Shown here: positions 11,622-21,676 of the stretch, piece by piece
Layout: each line of letters begins with the position of its first letter
Position numbering within the stretch: position 1 is the first letter of the stretch
Assembly (NCBI GenBank): GCA_001275005.1
Contig: JWZX01003407.1
Span: forward strand, 1-64,000
Source of the DNA: Chrysochromulina tobinii
Taxonomy: Eukaryota; Haptophyta; Prymnesiales; Chrysochromulinaceae
Reading direction: 5' to 3'
Length of the DNA: 64,000 bases
Translations under genes and position numbers: made by a program
The notes under the pieces: generated by a model
Databases searched by the model: none
Told to the model about the DNA's origin: nothing
The model's input: the letters and a program-made list of their open reading frames with translations, nothing else

Positions 11622-13479
11622 ATGCCTCAGCTTGAATTTCTGGTTGGCCCGCCACCAGCGGGTCTGAAACCCTTCGGCCTCGTTACTCAGCAGCCGTCGC
11701 CGGCCACGCCGGCCGGTGCCGCTGGTCTCACAGCCGGCGACGCTCTACTCTCATTCGGGGAGGCCCGACATCTGCGTGACCTTCAAAAGGTGCTGTCATC
11801 GAATATCGGCACACCTGTGGTCGTGCTTTGCGTGGACGCTGCAGGCCGCTACGTTCGCAAGTACGTCGTTCCTGCGCAGTGGGACCCGAAAGCGCCCAAG
11901 TCGTTGCTCGGCTGTCAGATGTCGAACCAGTGTCCCGCTGATCATCCAGCTGTCTCTGGCCTGCTTCTGCCGCCACGTAATGTGGCAGTGTCCTCTGGGC
12001 GAGCCCGTTCGGTGCACGCAGCGCGTCAGAGCGCCAACGGCCATCGCCACCAACCCTCACGTCAGGAGATGCCGCCGCTGCAGGCGGCACGGAGCACATG
12101 CTGTGCACGAGTCTGCCTCGCGCTCATCTCGACGCTCCAGCTAGTGCTAATGCTCGCCATCCTCGGCCTGCCCACGGTCTCGCCTGGCGCCGCCGACCTC
12201 CTTCGCCTCGCGCGCCTCCACTGCTCTGTTGACGCGCCGTCAGTTCCGCATGCGGGTTCCCCTCTTGACCTCGATCTTGACCTCGAGGTGCGCCGCATGC
12301 TCGCTCGCACCGAGGATGATCGGCCACTGCTGACAGCGCATCACTTGCCACCGCCGCCACCAAAGGCCATGGGCGGTGCCGCTGCGCCAACCCCGTCGAC
12401 GAACCCGGTGCTCTCGCAGCGGCTCTCCTCGCCAGGCTTCGATGTCCTCACAGTGAGTGGCAGTGGCCAAGGCGGGCAGCTGCTCACGAACCTGCAGCTG
12501 CACGGACAGCTCGACGTGGACGACATGGTGTTCGGCATCCTCGTCGCCTGCCTCTTCCTATCTGTACTCGCGACACTCGGCATGACCGTCGCGTGCTCGC
12601 ACGCGCGATCGTGCGCACACCGCCTCTCCTCGACGCTCTACTTTGTCGGGGGGACGCCCGTCTGGGCGGCGCTCAGCTTCGCCGTCATCTATTGCTTCGT
12701 CTTCCGGGATGAGGCGGAGGCTCTCGTGCGCCGCTACTGGGCGTGCCTTCTGCTGGCGGATCCTGATCACAAATCTGGCGCCGCGCGCTCTGCATGGGGA
12801 GCTGCAGCAGCCGTCTACCAGAGCATCACCCTGACAGCCACGCTGCTGCTCGCGTGCGATGTGCTCGTGCTCGCCGGGCTATATTCGGCTGGGCTCGTGA
12901 TCGGCTGGGCCTCGCTTGCCTCCAACCTCTTGAACGTGATCAACGGCGGCCTGCTGCTCGCGGGCGGTGGCCTTGTCGCCGTCGCTGCGGGCCTGCACGG
13001 GCGTGCTGAGGGCGGTGTGCACGCAGACACCGCGATGGTCGCGCTCGGCGCCGGGGTGCTCGCCGTCAGCACCATCGGCCGTGCTCGGCTCGCGCCTACA
13101 CTCTGCCTGCCTGCTGCGGCTGTACACCGTCTGCTCCACGTTGATAACGCTCGCGCTCGGAGTGTTTGTGGCTGGCTTGAGCGTACTTGGTGTGCAGGGT
13201 CTTGCGGACAGCGACTTCGTTGCAAGCAACTGGCACTACATCAGCGACATCTACCCAATTCCGAAGCATGAGTTTCTGCAGCTCCTTGGCCGGCATTGGA
13301 CCAAACTCATGATCGCGTCCGCACTGCTATTATTCGTTCAGCTTCTCGTAGTGAGTGCCTCGTGCGTCCTACGCCGCCACATCGCGCCCTCTGCGCTCGA
13401 GGCGGCCTCGAGGAGTGAACAAGCGGGCCTCATTCAAGATGACGACGAAGATGATGATGATGACGGCGGAATCGTATGA
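11622..13479 (+). CDS. PDZ domain fused to tetraspanin-like membrane protein (frame break)
   Basis: Starts at the ATG at 11622. Residues ~4-87 look like a PDZ domain (GLKPFGLV carboxylate-loop region, AAGLTAGDALLSFG). Several hydrophobic segments follow, ending in a tetraspanin-like order: a TM around NGGLLLAGGGLVAVAAGL, a TM around MVALGAGVLAVSTIG, a TM around LYTVCSTLITLALGVFVAG, an exposed loop, and a last TM around IASALLLFVQLLVVSAS. The tail is acidic (aspartate-rich). The reading frame shifts by one base near 13075-13085: one frame carries the second of these TMs and the +1 frame carries the next. A GT-AG intron of suitable length would delete that TM, so a one-base insertion (assembly error or true mutation) fits better. 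About 618 aa if corrected. Confidence 0.65.
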
Positions 13480-14487
13480 GCTGGAGCAGCATCGCGCCTT
13501 TAACTCCGCTCCGCACTACGCGCCTTTCAGTTCCACACGACAGCAGCCCTCTGGGCGGCGCGCGTGACCTCACGGCAGCGCGCGCGAAAAGGGCGAATGG
13601 CGGACGGGCGTGTAAGCAAGCGAAGAAGGTAGAAGCCTAGAACAGTGGACTTTGCCTATAGTGGACTTTTATGCGATCCCGCCTAGCTTGCCCTCGACCG
13701 TATACACGATCGTGCATATCCACAGTTCATACAAGTGTCTAGTCCGGAAAGAAGGTTTCGGGCGGGACCGCGCGTCCCCGGGCTCCTCGTGCGTCCGCGG
13801 TGTGGCGCGGCCGCTGGTGGGGGCTGGGGCCCTCGCGTGGTCGCTGGTCCGCGCGCTGCGCGGGCCGCGGCCCCGGGCCCGCTCCCGGGCGGGGGCGCGG
13901 ATGTTTTAAACGTGGAAACCGTAACGACGTCCCTCGCGTGGCGTGGAGTAAAACGTGCAAGCTAGGTGGTCCTGGTGCGCGATACGACTGTCGAACTCCG
14001 GCGAAGGGACGAAGCCGCGACGAGTCCCCCTCCCGGCCCCCGGCGCCCGGCGGTCGTATCGCAGACGCGTCCGGTGGAGCTGCTGGAGGTGAGACGTGTT
14101 CGAAACCAGTGTTCGAAGTTCGTGGGTACAAAACGTGTTACCTGGGTACCAACCGCTAGGTGCGGTTCCCGGGGGTGCGGTGTGCGGACCCGGGACGCGG
14201 GCCCGCCCGATGCCCCGCGTCGCGCTTCGGCGGCGCCAACTCGCAAAGTTAAACGTTCAAATCTCTACACCGGACCTGATGGTGAGAACCGGCGCCAAAG
14301 TGCAAACGGAAACGCGCACCGGGGACGCAGGCGCCACGCGCACGCCTCACATCAGGCGCGATATATCGGGTACTATGGCGCCGGATCCTGGGTGAGTACG
14401 CTATGTGGCGCTTATGTAGCGCCAAAGATTCGGCTTGTGCCTTGTGGTCTATAACCCAGTCAGACAGGCATTGAACCCGTTCGCGAT
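13480..14487. other. Convergent intergenic region, GC-rich
   Basis: About 1 kb lies between the ends of the tetraspanin-like gene and the Sec66 gene. It is CpG-rich, with short repeats such as GTTCGAA (two copies near 14098-14117). No ORF has recognisable protein character and no tRNA fold was found. Confidence 0.5.
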
Positions 14488-15300
14488 TCAGGTCGATCCT
14501 ATAGCGGTGTTCTTTGCGGATTCAGGCACCGTCGCGCGGATCTGCTCAATCGCGAAGCCGGCTTTGGCACCATGTGACTTCCGCACGAAGCGGACTTGCA
14601 AACGCAGCCCGGCGGCGTCGGAGCCAATCTGCTTCCACTGCTTCTCTTGCTCGACGTCGAGCACGAACTCAGGTATCTGTGTGCAGAACGTGCGCTTGTC
14701 CTCACCCGAACCCAGGACCATCTCTGCCGTCACCTCGGACTTGAAGGACACCTCCTCCGCCGCCGACTCCTTGCGCAGGACCATCGGCGTCTGCTGCGTG
14801 ATCTTACGACCATCGGCCTCCATCGTCACCACTCCGCCGCTAGGCTTGGTGAATTTGAGCGTGAGCACCGCTGCCTCCTTTTGCATCTGCTCCATACGCA
14901 GTTCGTCCTCGCGATCCTTACGCAGCATCTGATAGGCCTGGCTGAAGACGCCCTGCCCCCATCCCTTTTGCAGGAGCTCCGCCTCAGCCTGCACCGTGTT
15001 CACCTCTGCGTCCATGACTTGCTCTGCCTCGAGCAACTGCTCCCACACGTGGTACGGCAGCAGCCCTCTCTGGAAGAGGCGCGCCATGCGTGGGTGGTCC
15101 TTCTCAAGCTGCTCAATCCGCGGGATGTCCGCCTTAGCACGTTCGAGCAGCTTAAGCGGCAAAGTCCGCCTGCGGCAGGTGCGCTCGAACCAAACGCGTA
15201 AATATGTGCTAGCGCTTGAAGCGCGCTGAGCGCCGCGTTTGGCCGGCCGGCGTGTGCTTTGGATGGTGCAGAGCCTTACGCAGGCACAGACAGAGCCCCG

Positions 15301-15356
<56 letters not shown>

Positions 15357-15666
15357 CAGAAGCGGTGCGGCCAGCGGTGGAAGCGCGGACTGTGCACTGC
15401 GTGTCGATAAAGCGCGTGCAAAGGCTGGGGGAAACGTACTTATCGGCAGGCTCCTCTCCCATGTCCAGCTCGCGTTTCTTCTCGTCGTACTCATCCACCT
15501 CAATAGGCAGCTCAAAGTCATAGTTCTTGTCATCGATGGCCTGAAAAAGGTCGGAGTCCTCGACCATCTCTCTTTCCTCACGGCGATCGACGACCAGGAT
15601 TTGGTAGCCCGCATAGCAGAGCAGCAGCGTCGTCAGAGATAACACGAGAAAGAGAAAGAGCTGCAT
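14488..15666 (-). CDS. SEC66: Sec66/Sec71-type subunit of the ER post-translational translocon
   Basis: Complement(join(14488..15169, 15440..15666)), about 302 aa. The N-terminus is one TM helix (MQLFLFLVLSLTTLLLCYAG), followed by an acidic linker and the Sec66 core: LERAKADIPRIEQLEKDHP, LFQRGLLPYHVWEQLLEAE, then a helix to LLQKGWGQGVFSQAYQM. Sec66 works with Sec62/Sec63 in Sec61-dependent protein import into the ER. A C-terminal extension of ~130 aa follows the core. The 270-nt intron (15170-15439, minus-strand donor GTACGT, acceptor CCGCAG) is inferred because the conserved frame resumes cleanly across it (aa|g). It contains an (AGC)18 tract and its length is divisible by three. A TTCACAC motif lies 41 nt upstream of the ATG. 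Confidence 0.85.
15302..15355. repeat. (AGC)18 trinucleotide tract in the Sec66 intron
   Basis: Eighteen uninterrupted AGC units on the plus strand, read as CTG on the sense strand of Sec66. It lies inside the inferred intron. If the intron is retained it is translated as poly-Leu. Confidence 0.95.
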
Positions 15667-15820
15667 TGTTTCGGAGCGCAAATCTTTCCGCGACGAGATC
15701 GTCTCGGGTGTGAACAGAAACTTTCGAAGCCAAGCTCTTCACGGAGGTGCCGTGTTGTGTGAACTGAACTGAACCATTCTTTAAGTATGAACACAAGTTC
15801 GACCGGTAAGCAGGTTCAGG
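15667..15820. promoter_or_regulatory. Divergent promoter, Sec66 / coiled-coil gene
   Basis: A 154 bp gap. On the minus strand TTCACAC occurs at 15707-15713 (41 nt before the Sec66 ATG) and again near 15757-15763. Confidence 0.5.
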
Positions 15821-17327
15821 ATGGGAAAGAAGACCTCCTCAGCCCGTCTAGGCCAGCCCGTCGAGGCCAGCCCGCCCAGTCCATCGAGGCCGTCGTCGGG
15901 CGGCAAGACGGCGGCCAGGGCAGCCGAGGCGGCAGCCAAGGCAGTCGAGGCGGCGGCCGTGGCGGCCGACGAGCATGCCCGTGCGGCGCGCCGGCTCCTC
16001 GACAACCGAGAGTACTTGTTCAACGAGGAGGTCAAGCTGGCTGAGGCGGAGTGCGTGAGCCCTAGAAGAACGCCTCGATCACGAGCTCGCTGTGCACAAT
16101 GAACAGCTCTGGTTTGCCGAACGCAAAGTGGAAGCTGCCGAGAACGCCGTCGAACTGCTGCACCAGGCACACCGCGAGCGATTTGACGCAGACAAGCGTG
16201 TTGCCAAGGAGCTGCTTGGCCGACGCGAGGACGCCGCACGAATGCATGAGCAGCTCATCGAGTTGAGGCAGTACTTCGATCGTGAGCTGCGCGCGGGCCT
16301 CGAGGGGTTCCGCACTGCCTACCGAGCTCAGGCTTTTGAGGAGGTGGCCACAGAGGCGCGTCGTGCACTCCTCGACCAGCAGGTCGTGGAGCGGTACGCG
16401 TCTCAGGAGCACGCCTGGGCCGAGCGATGGCAGGGGCGGTACGAGGCTCTCAAGGTCGTGTCAGATCTCGACAAGCGCGAGCTTGAGCTCACCATGGAGC
16501 AGAAGCGAATGCAGGCTGCTCGGGTCCTCAAGCTGCGACGGCAGGTGAAGGACCTCGCGGCGGCCGAGAGCACCGTGGAGCAGCTTAGGACCCGGCTGGC
16601 CCTTCAAGAGACGGCCTCGTGCGAGCTGCACAACGAGCTGCAAGCGACGCGTACTCAACTGGCGGATGCAAACCTTGAATGCGCTCGCGCCCTCCACGAG
16701 GTGGAGCGACTCCGCATCGAGAGGCTCGATGAGGCGAGGAGGATGCCGCTGCCGTCGACGACGGAGCCGGCCATGCGCCCGACCTCGTCTGAGTCGGAGT
16801 CGCATACAGCTGCGCCACTCCTGGCAACGTCGAACAGCATGGGGACACGCAGCGGCTTGTACGAGAACATCTGGAATAGTCGCACTTTGGACACGAGCCT
16901 CCCAACTGGCTCCCGCAGTTTCAGCAGCCTCGGGCTCGGCGATGGTGGCACCCCTTGGCCGCCGGCGATGGGCGCTAAGTCTGGTTCCGCTCACCGTCTG
17001 CCCGGCGCACTCGGAGGTGGGTTCTCCACCTGCAAGAGCGTATTGGCCTCATCCATGCCGAGTCTTCAGTCCGGCGCACTGCACTCCAAGTCGCGCTCAG
17101 CTGTCGATGCCCCAGCCAGGCCTTCCAGTGCTCATTCCTTGGTATCCAGCGTACTGCGCGAACCAGCACGAGCACGTGGCGGTGGTTGGCGTCAGCAACA
17201 GCGACGGCTCATTGCTCCTCACGTCAGCGCTAGATCGATGCTTAACTCGACCTCTGGGACCTTGGAAATCTGTGGACATGGAAATTCAGGGCTCGTGGTG
17301 AGGATCGAGTGTCGTGAGAGATACTAG
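15821..17327 (+). CDS. Coiled-coil protein, possibly ciliary (frame break)
   Basis: Starts MGKK at 15821. An Ala/Ser/Pro-rich basic N-terminus leads into long heptad-rich coiled coil (LDNREYLFNEEVKLAEAE, then LEERLDHELAVHNEQLW on to about 16740), followed by a disordered Ser-rich tail. The two parts lie in different frames; the change falls between about 16040 and 16065, where one base must be skipped. An 85-nt GT-AG intron (15981-16065) would also restore frame but removes good coiled coil. The MGKK start and layout recall basal-body proteins with DUF4515-like coiled coils, but I cannot assign a family. The 3' end may also be spliced. Confidence 0.55.
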
Positions 17328-17652
17328 TAGAGGAGCCGTGATGAGGTCGTCGAAGCACCAAACGCGTGCCTCAACCGATACTCGCTCACTGGCGACTGCG
17401 TTCATCGGCGGCCGTCTCGTCTGTGTGCTCGCTCGCGGTGTTGAAAAGAAAGCGCGGTGGGTGTGCGTGCGGCGCGGGCCAGCGAGCGTGGCGGGTCGCA
17501 CCAGTGTATAACATTGACTACACGTCGCCGTCGGGAACGCCTAATGCCTAAGATGTATGCAAAGCTTGAGCACTATATAGGTCAACGACTTGAGTGTTGT
17601 TTTGTTGATGACTGCGGCTGCTGATCCGCAAGGAATACGCAAGGAAGAGCGA
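17328..17652. other. Convergent intergenic region
   Basis: Holds the 3' flanks of the coiled-coil gene and the TLDc gene. A CACTATATAGG sequence occurs near 17571. No gene was recognised. Confidence 0.45.
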
Positions 17653-18465
17653 TCACGCTCGCAGCCCTTTGAGCATCCTCAAGTGGGCTTGCCGGGAGAT
17701 GGCACTGTGCTCCATGCCCCACACCTCGAGCACCTTGCAGCGGAACTCACCGACAACATCGGGAGCATCTCTGCTGTTCGCGGGCATCGCTGCACCAGGA
17801 TGAGGATGGCGGCAGAGGCACTGGTTGTTGAACGTCGCACTCGGCCCGCTGGTGCCGTGCAGCAGCTCGGAGTCAAGCCACAGGCCAAAGTGGCCACCGC
17901 TACCCACGGCAAAATGGTCGCGGTGGCTGAACATGAAGAAGGAATTCTCTCCGGACCAGAGGTGGACATGCACTGCTTCGCGCGGTGGGGCCTCATCCTT
18001 GCCAGACGGCAACGGCGGCAGACCTTCCAGGCGCTCAACAGAGAAGAGAAACGTCTCACCAGTGCCGTAGAAAGATGCGGGTACGCTGGGCTCGCGCCAC
18101 TCCGAGCAGAAGGCGCCAAAGACGTTGTCGCCGTCGTCCTTGATGGCTAGAATGCAACACCCGCAACCGGATGTCCGCTGGTAAAGTGTGTTCAGCGACA
18201 CGCCGTGGACTTCCGTCGAGTATAGCAACCGCCAGTCGGCACATACGAAACGGCTGGGGATCGCCGCCGCAAGTTGCTGCAAGACTAAGTCCGACATCAC
18301 CTGGGTGGGTATTTCATCGCCCTTCATGTCCAGTAGCCTTGGCATGGGTGCCACGAAGCAACCGGCTGAGCCCCAGCTTATGCTGTGGGAAGAGGCCTCG
18401 CTGCTCGGGCCCGGGGTGCTGGCTGGACGAGAGGTCTTGAGATGAGAGGCAAAAAACTCCCACAT
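17653..18465 (-). CDS. TLDc domain protein
   Basis: About 270 aa from the ATG at 18465. A short variable N-terminus precedes a TLDc domain: LLYSTEVHGVSLNTLYQRTS, CILAIKDDGDNVFGAFCSEW, FYGTGETFLFSVE, ENSFFMFSHRDHFAVGSGG, FGLWLDSELLHGTSG, and the final CKVLEVWGM. TLDc proteins (OXR1/NCOA7 group) protect against oxidative stress, and several bind the V-ATPase; which applies here is unknown. The frame is open further upstream, with ATGs at 18564 and 18675. I choose 18465 because a TTCACAC motif sits 42 nt before it, as in neighbouring genes. Confidence 0.88.
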   Translation of the reverse strand: MWEFFASHLKTSRPASTPGPSSEASSHSISWGSAGCFVAPMPRLLDMKGDEIPTQVMSDLVLQQLAAAIPSRFVCADWRLLYSTEVHGVSLNTLYQRTSGCGCCILAIKDDGDNVFGAFCSEWREPSVPASFYGTGETFLFSVERLEGLPPLPSGKDEAPPREAVHVHLWSGENSFFMFSHRDHFAVGSGGHFGLWLDSELLHGTSGPSATFNNQCLCRHPHPGAAMPANSRDAPDVVGEFRCKVLEVWGMEHSAISRQAHLRMLKGLRA

Positions 18466-18772
18466 TTCCAAAAGCCGCGTCCGTCGCGTTCTTCTTCGAG
18501 ACCGAGGTGTGAATTGGCTGTTAACCAGAAAGGATTCTACTTCGTAAGCTCCATCGAGATACATGTAGAAATAGGGGAAACTATGGATATTTATCTGTTC
18601 TGCGTACCGTGTGTGTCCCCCGTGTATGTCCCGGCTCCCCCCCCAGTGTCTTACCGGGTAGTCAAGTCTATACATATACAACAGACAACCATACGGAGGC
18701 CTATCGAATGACTTGACTTTACTTGACTTGACTGACTAAACGCGGTTCACACAACTGTTCACACGTGTGTGG
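18466..18772. promoter_or_regulatory. Divergent promoter with motifs for both genes
   Basis: TTCACAC on the minus strand at 18507-18513 serves TLDc. Two plus-strand copies at 18746-18752 and 18758-18764 precede CHCHD5. A TACATGTA palindrome lies at 18560-18567, and short TTGACT repeats at about 18713-18735. Confidence 0.55.
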
Positions 18773-19205
18773 ATGCAAGTCGCCTTGGACCAGGTTGCAC
18801 AGCATTGCTTGAAGGAGCTCGATGCGTACTCGACGTGCGTCGAGAAGCACCCACACCGATGGCAAAGCGTGTGTGCCACTCTCAAGGCGGATCTCAAAGA
18901 TTGTGCTGCGGCAAAGTAATGGCCCACTTACTTACTTCCTCTCCACAATCCACATGGTGTCGGCGACTACCTACGCTGACACCTGGCGACCACGTGCAAT
19001 TCTCGCGCGCAGCTCAGGCATGGTGAACGACGTCAAGGCGCGCTGCGCGGCCGAGATTGAGCAGTACGACCGCTGTTTGAAGGCCAACGTGAACCATCCA
19101 GACACGTGCATGCCGCAGTTGCATCGGCTTTGGCAATGTTCAGAAGAGAAAGAGAAGGCGGCGTGTTCGTGTGAACCTCCGTGCAGCTCGAAGCCGGGTG
19201 TGTAG
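18773..19205 (+). CDS. CHCHD5: CHCHD5-like double twin-CX9C protein
   Basis: join(18773..18915, 19013..19205), 111 aa, matching the ~110 aa of human CHCHD5. Exon 1 starts MQVALDQVAQHC and carries a twin CX9C motif (CLKELDAYSTC and CATLKADLKDC). Exon 2 carries a second twin CX9C motif (CAAEIEQYDRC and CMPQLHRLWQC). Twin CX9C proteins are oxidised by Mia40 in the mitochondrial intermembrane space. The 97-nt intron has donor GTAATG, a GCTGAC branch-like sequence and a CGCAG acceptor, and joins in frame (aa|c). Either exon alone would be a tiny unplaced ORF; only the splice gives the four-CX9C layout. The C-terminus is Cys-rich (CSCEPPC). Confidence 0.9.
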
Positions 19206-19690
19206 CTTGAGGTCGGGTGTGTGCACGAGGCCATCTGCTTCTGAGCGCCCACTCTTTGATGCCGACATCATAAATACGGTACGAGTTCTCTCTTGTCGTG
19301 TGGAGCCCGGAGGGCCGGACGCGCGGTGCCGGTGGCGTGGTGGGAGTGGGGGAATTTGGGGGTCCCGCCAATTGGTAGGTAGCTTGGTCAGTTACAAATT
19401 TCTCTGGTGGGGGTGCTAGAGCCTAGAGGCCTAGACCACCCGCGCGGACCGGCGCCGCAGCTGGCCAGCTCGTTTTCCGTACGCCGCAACGTGTCCGCCG
19501 CGCCACCGCCGAGCGCCGACCGCCCGGCCCGACCGCGGATGGGAGTCATCAGAAGCCCTGCGACACGTATGCGACGCGATGGGAGACCCAGGCGTGGCGG
19601 AGGCCGGAGCGCGCGGAACGCCTGTCCACCTCTGGCCTCTCCGCTCTCGACCACGGAGCACGGTCCGCGAACAGAGCCGCAGAGCGCAGA
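19206..19690. other. Convergent intergenic region
   Basis: 3' flanks of CHCHD5 and of the FkbM gene. GC-rich, with no gene recognised. Confidence 0.45.
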
Positions 19691-20458
19691 CTACAACTTC
19701 CAGTCAACGACCTTGCAACCGGCGCGGGTGAACCCGCTGACAATCTTGGCCTGGCGACGGATCAACGCGGTTTTAGCACCTCCTTGCCCGCGCTTGCTCG
19801 TATGCCATTCAATAGCTAGCGTGTCAACCAGCGCCGCGCTCCCATCGCGCAGCAAGTGCTCGAGTACCTCGAACTCCGCGCCCTCGATATCCATCTTCAC
19901 TGCGACATCGTCGGCACGACAAAAATGGCGAGAGAGCCAGCTACTGAAATCTACGGTGCGCACCGACACAGCTCGCTCCGTCGCGGGTTGTTGTCGCTGG
20001 CTGCGCGCATACTTGTTGAGTGCAACGCCGCCCACCTGAAGGGCACTAGACGTCATGTTGTAGAGGATGCCGTGCTTCGTAGCCGTGCGCGAGCCGGGTG
20101 TCTGCATGTTCGCAATCATCGTGCCATCGCTGATCCATACAGCTGCCATCTCGAGCGTTCCTTGCAGTGGCCGGAGCGCTTCCAGTAGTACGTCCCTGAA
20201 GGCAGAATTCATCTCAAAGGCAACGACATGTGTATAAGGTGTGGCTGCACGTGGTTGCCAATCGCTGTGGAAGCGTGCGAGCGATTGCCCGTCATTTGCA
20301 CCAAGATCCAAGAAGGCTCGACGACTGCCGCATATCGTGTGATCAATGGCCGGCAGCGGCATCGTGAAATGGCTCGAGAATCTCAAACTAAACGAAGAAT
20401 GGGCTATTAAAGCACTCGGAACTCGGAATGTACGGCTAGGCTCACATCGACCGCGCAT
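19691..20458 (-). CDS. FkbM-family SAM-dependent methyltransferase
   Basis: 255 aa from the ATG at 20458. The SAM-binding motif I is FLDLGANDGQS, followed by a VVAFEMNS strand as in FkbM enzymes. The later VKMDIEGAEFEVLEHLL is the FkbM hallmark (DxEGxE). Family members O-methylate sugars or other small molecules; the substrate here cannot be told. The first ~30 residues are basic and hydroxylated and could be a targeting sequence; MPLPAID is an alternative start. Its ATG is only 58 bp from that of NDUFB8. Confidence 0.85.
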   Translation of the reverse strand: MRGRCEPSRTFRVPSALIAHSSFSLRFSSHFTMPLPAIDHTICGSRRAFLDLGANDGQSLARFHSDWQPRAATPYTHVVAFEMNSAFRDVLLEALRPLQGTLEMAAVWISDGTMIANMQTPGSRTATKHGILYNMTSSALQVGGVALNKYARSQRQQPATERAVSVRTVDFSSWLSRHFCRADDVAVKMDIEGAEFEVLEHLLRDGSAALVDTLAIEWHTSKRGQGGAKTALIRRQAKIVSGFTRAGCKVVDWKL

Positions 20459-20516
20459 GTAGTTCGTGAGAAAAAAAAGGGTTCACACGAGGAACTGCGC
20501 CCCGCCTCTCCGAGAC
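20459..20516. promoter_or_regulatory. 58-bp divergent start-to-start gap
   Basis: The shortest head-to-head spacing in the window. TTCACAC at 20482-20488 is oriented toward NDUFB8, 28 nt before its ATG, and follows an A8 tract. At least one of the two promoters must overlap the other gene. Confidence 0.5.
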
Positions 20517-21189
20517 ATGGCCCACGTTTTTGCTCGCGTCATTGTCCGTGGGGCGGCCCCGCTCTCGTTGGCGGCGCGCCCTCGTGTCGCGGTGCTGGCG
20601 ACCGCTCCGCGGCGGCTGAAGTCGACCGCGCCATCCACCATCTACGACGACTCGCACCTTTTTCCTGACCAGGTGCTGGAGGAGGACAAGACGGGGTTTC
20701 CTGTTGGTCTACCCCAGATCAAGGAGGCCGAGTTGTGGAAGGAAGGTGCCGAGGGGACGCTGGTGCGCCGCGCGGCACCAGATCCGGGCTGGTTGAGCGC
20801 CCTTGCTGAGCGGCGCTCAGCGGCGCCCCGACGCGCATCAAACCCTGCTAACATCCCCCCACCTTGTTGCCCATCCTCCCCTCTCGCAGCTCGCAGAGCG
20901 CGCGGAGCTCTGGTGGGACGACGGCACCGCCGAACCAGAGTGGTTCGTCGATCGCGGTAGCGCCGGCGGCGCCGATGGCGGTCGTCCATGGTCTCTTAGC
21001 ACTGGAGCAGCTTTGGCACAGCTCGCGGGCGCGCTGACCTTCATCGGGGTCTTCATCGGCGGCACTGGCTATCTGCTTGGCGACACCCTGCGCCCAGCTG
21101 CACCGCGTTGGGAGCACGGCTACCCGTCCGACATGCGTGCTCAGTTTGGCCTGCCCATCACCGCCACCGCCGCCGAGGAGGACGAGTGA
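20517..21189 (+). CDS. NDUFB8: NDUFB8-like subunit of mitochondrial complex I
   Basis: join(20517..20762, 20890..21189), 181 aa. The N-terminus is a mitochondrial presequence (Arg/Ala-rich, no acids for ~30 residues). The second exon has ELWWDDGTAEPEWFVDR, matching the plant NDUFB8 signature (LTWDNGTAFPEPCIDR), then one TM helix (LAGALTFIGVFIGGTGYLLG) and a C-terminal YPSDMRAQFG where plant NDUFB8 has YPYDNLRVELG. The 127-nt intron has donor GTGCGC, a GCTAAC branch-like sequence near 20847, a long pyrimidine tract and acceptor CGCAG, with a clean phase-0 join. Confidence 0.85.
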
Positions 21190-21676
21190 GCAAACGATGG
21201 GCGTCAGATCATTATTTGGCGCTTGTCGCGTACGAGCAAGGCCAGCGAGGATCGCCCCGCACGGCGGCAGTGCTGCGCGTACGTCGGATGATATCCCTGC
21301 GATGCGCTCGGAGAGACGAGAGACGCGTTGGGGTGCGTGTCTGTTTCGCAGGCGCATACTTCCATTTCTGTTCGGTTCACGGGGGAGGTCGGTTGCGCGG
21401 GTGGATGTGGTCATGTGGCATAGTCTTATGAATCCCTGTGCACTCTCGCACATTGATCATTGGGGACACCTTATTCGACACGTTAAGGTACCGGGTAGAT
21501 CACGACTCACGAACTGAAACCGAGCGTCCTTTACCTTTGGAGCACACGCCATCCTCCTTCGGCCAACACCTCCGTCCATAGCGGTAGAGGCAAATGTGCT
21601 AGGGGGTCCGGAGTGTATGCGCGACGTGTGTTTCACAGCTGCGGCAGCAGGCTCCCGGCCTTCCCTCGTCTCCGCG
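21190..21676. other. Intergenic between NDUFB8 and GPATCH1
   Basis: 3' flank of NDUFB8 and promoter of GPATCH1. TTCACAG, one base off the TTCACAC motif, is at 21632-21638, 38 nt before the GPATCH1 ATG. Confidence 0.4.

Noticed and set aside
13735-14450. Several GC-rich open frames between tetraspanin and Sec66
   Set aside because: All are Arg/Gly/Pro-rich in every frame, as expected for CpG-rich non-coding DNA, and have no recognisable domain.
15259-15642. Plus-strand frame with a poly-Gln run
   Set aside because: The poly-Gln is the (AGC)18 tract read on the opposite strand of the Sec66 intron. Flanking sequence is antisense to Sec66 exons.
16055-16065. 11-nt GTGAGCCCTAG as a micro-intron
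   Set aside because: Its length does not restore the frame and it is far below known spliceosomal minima.
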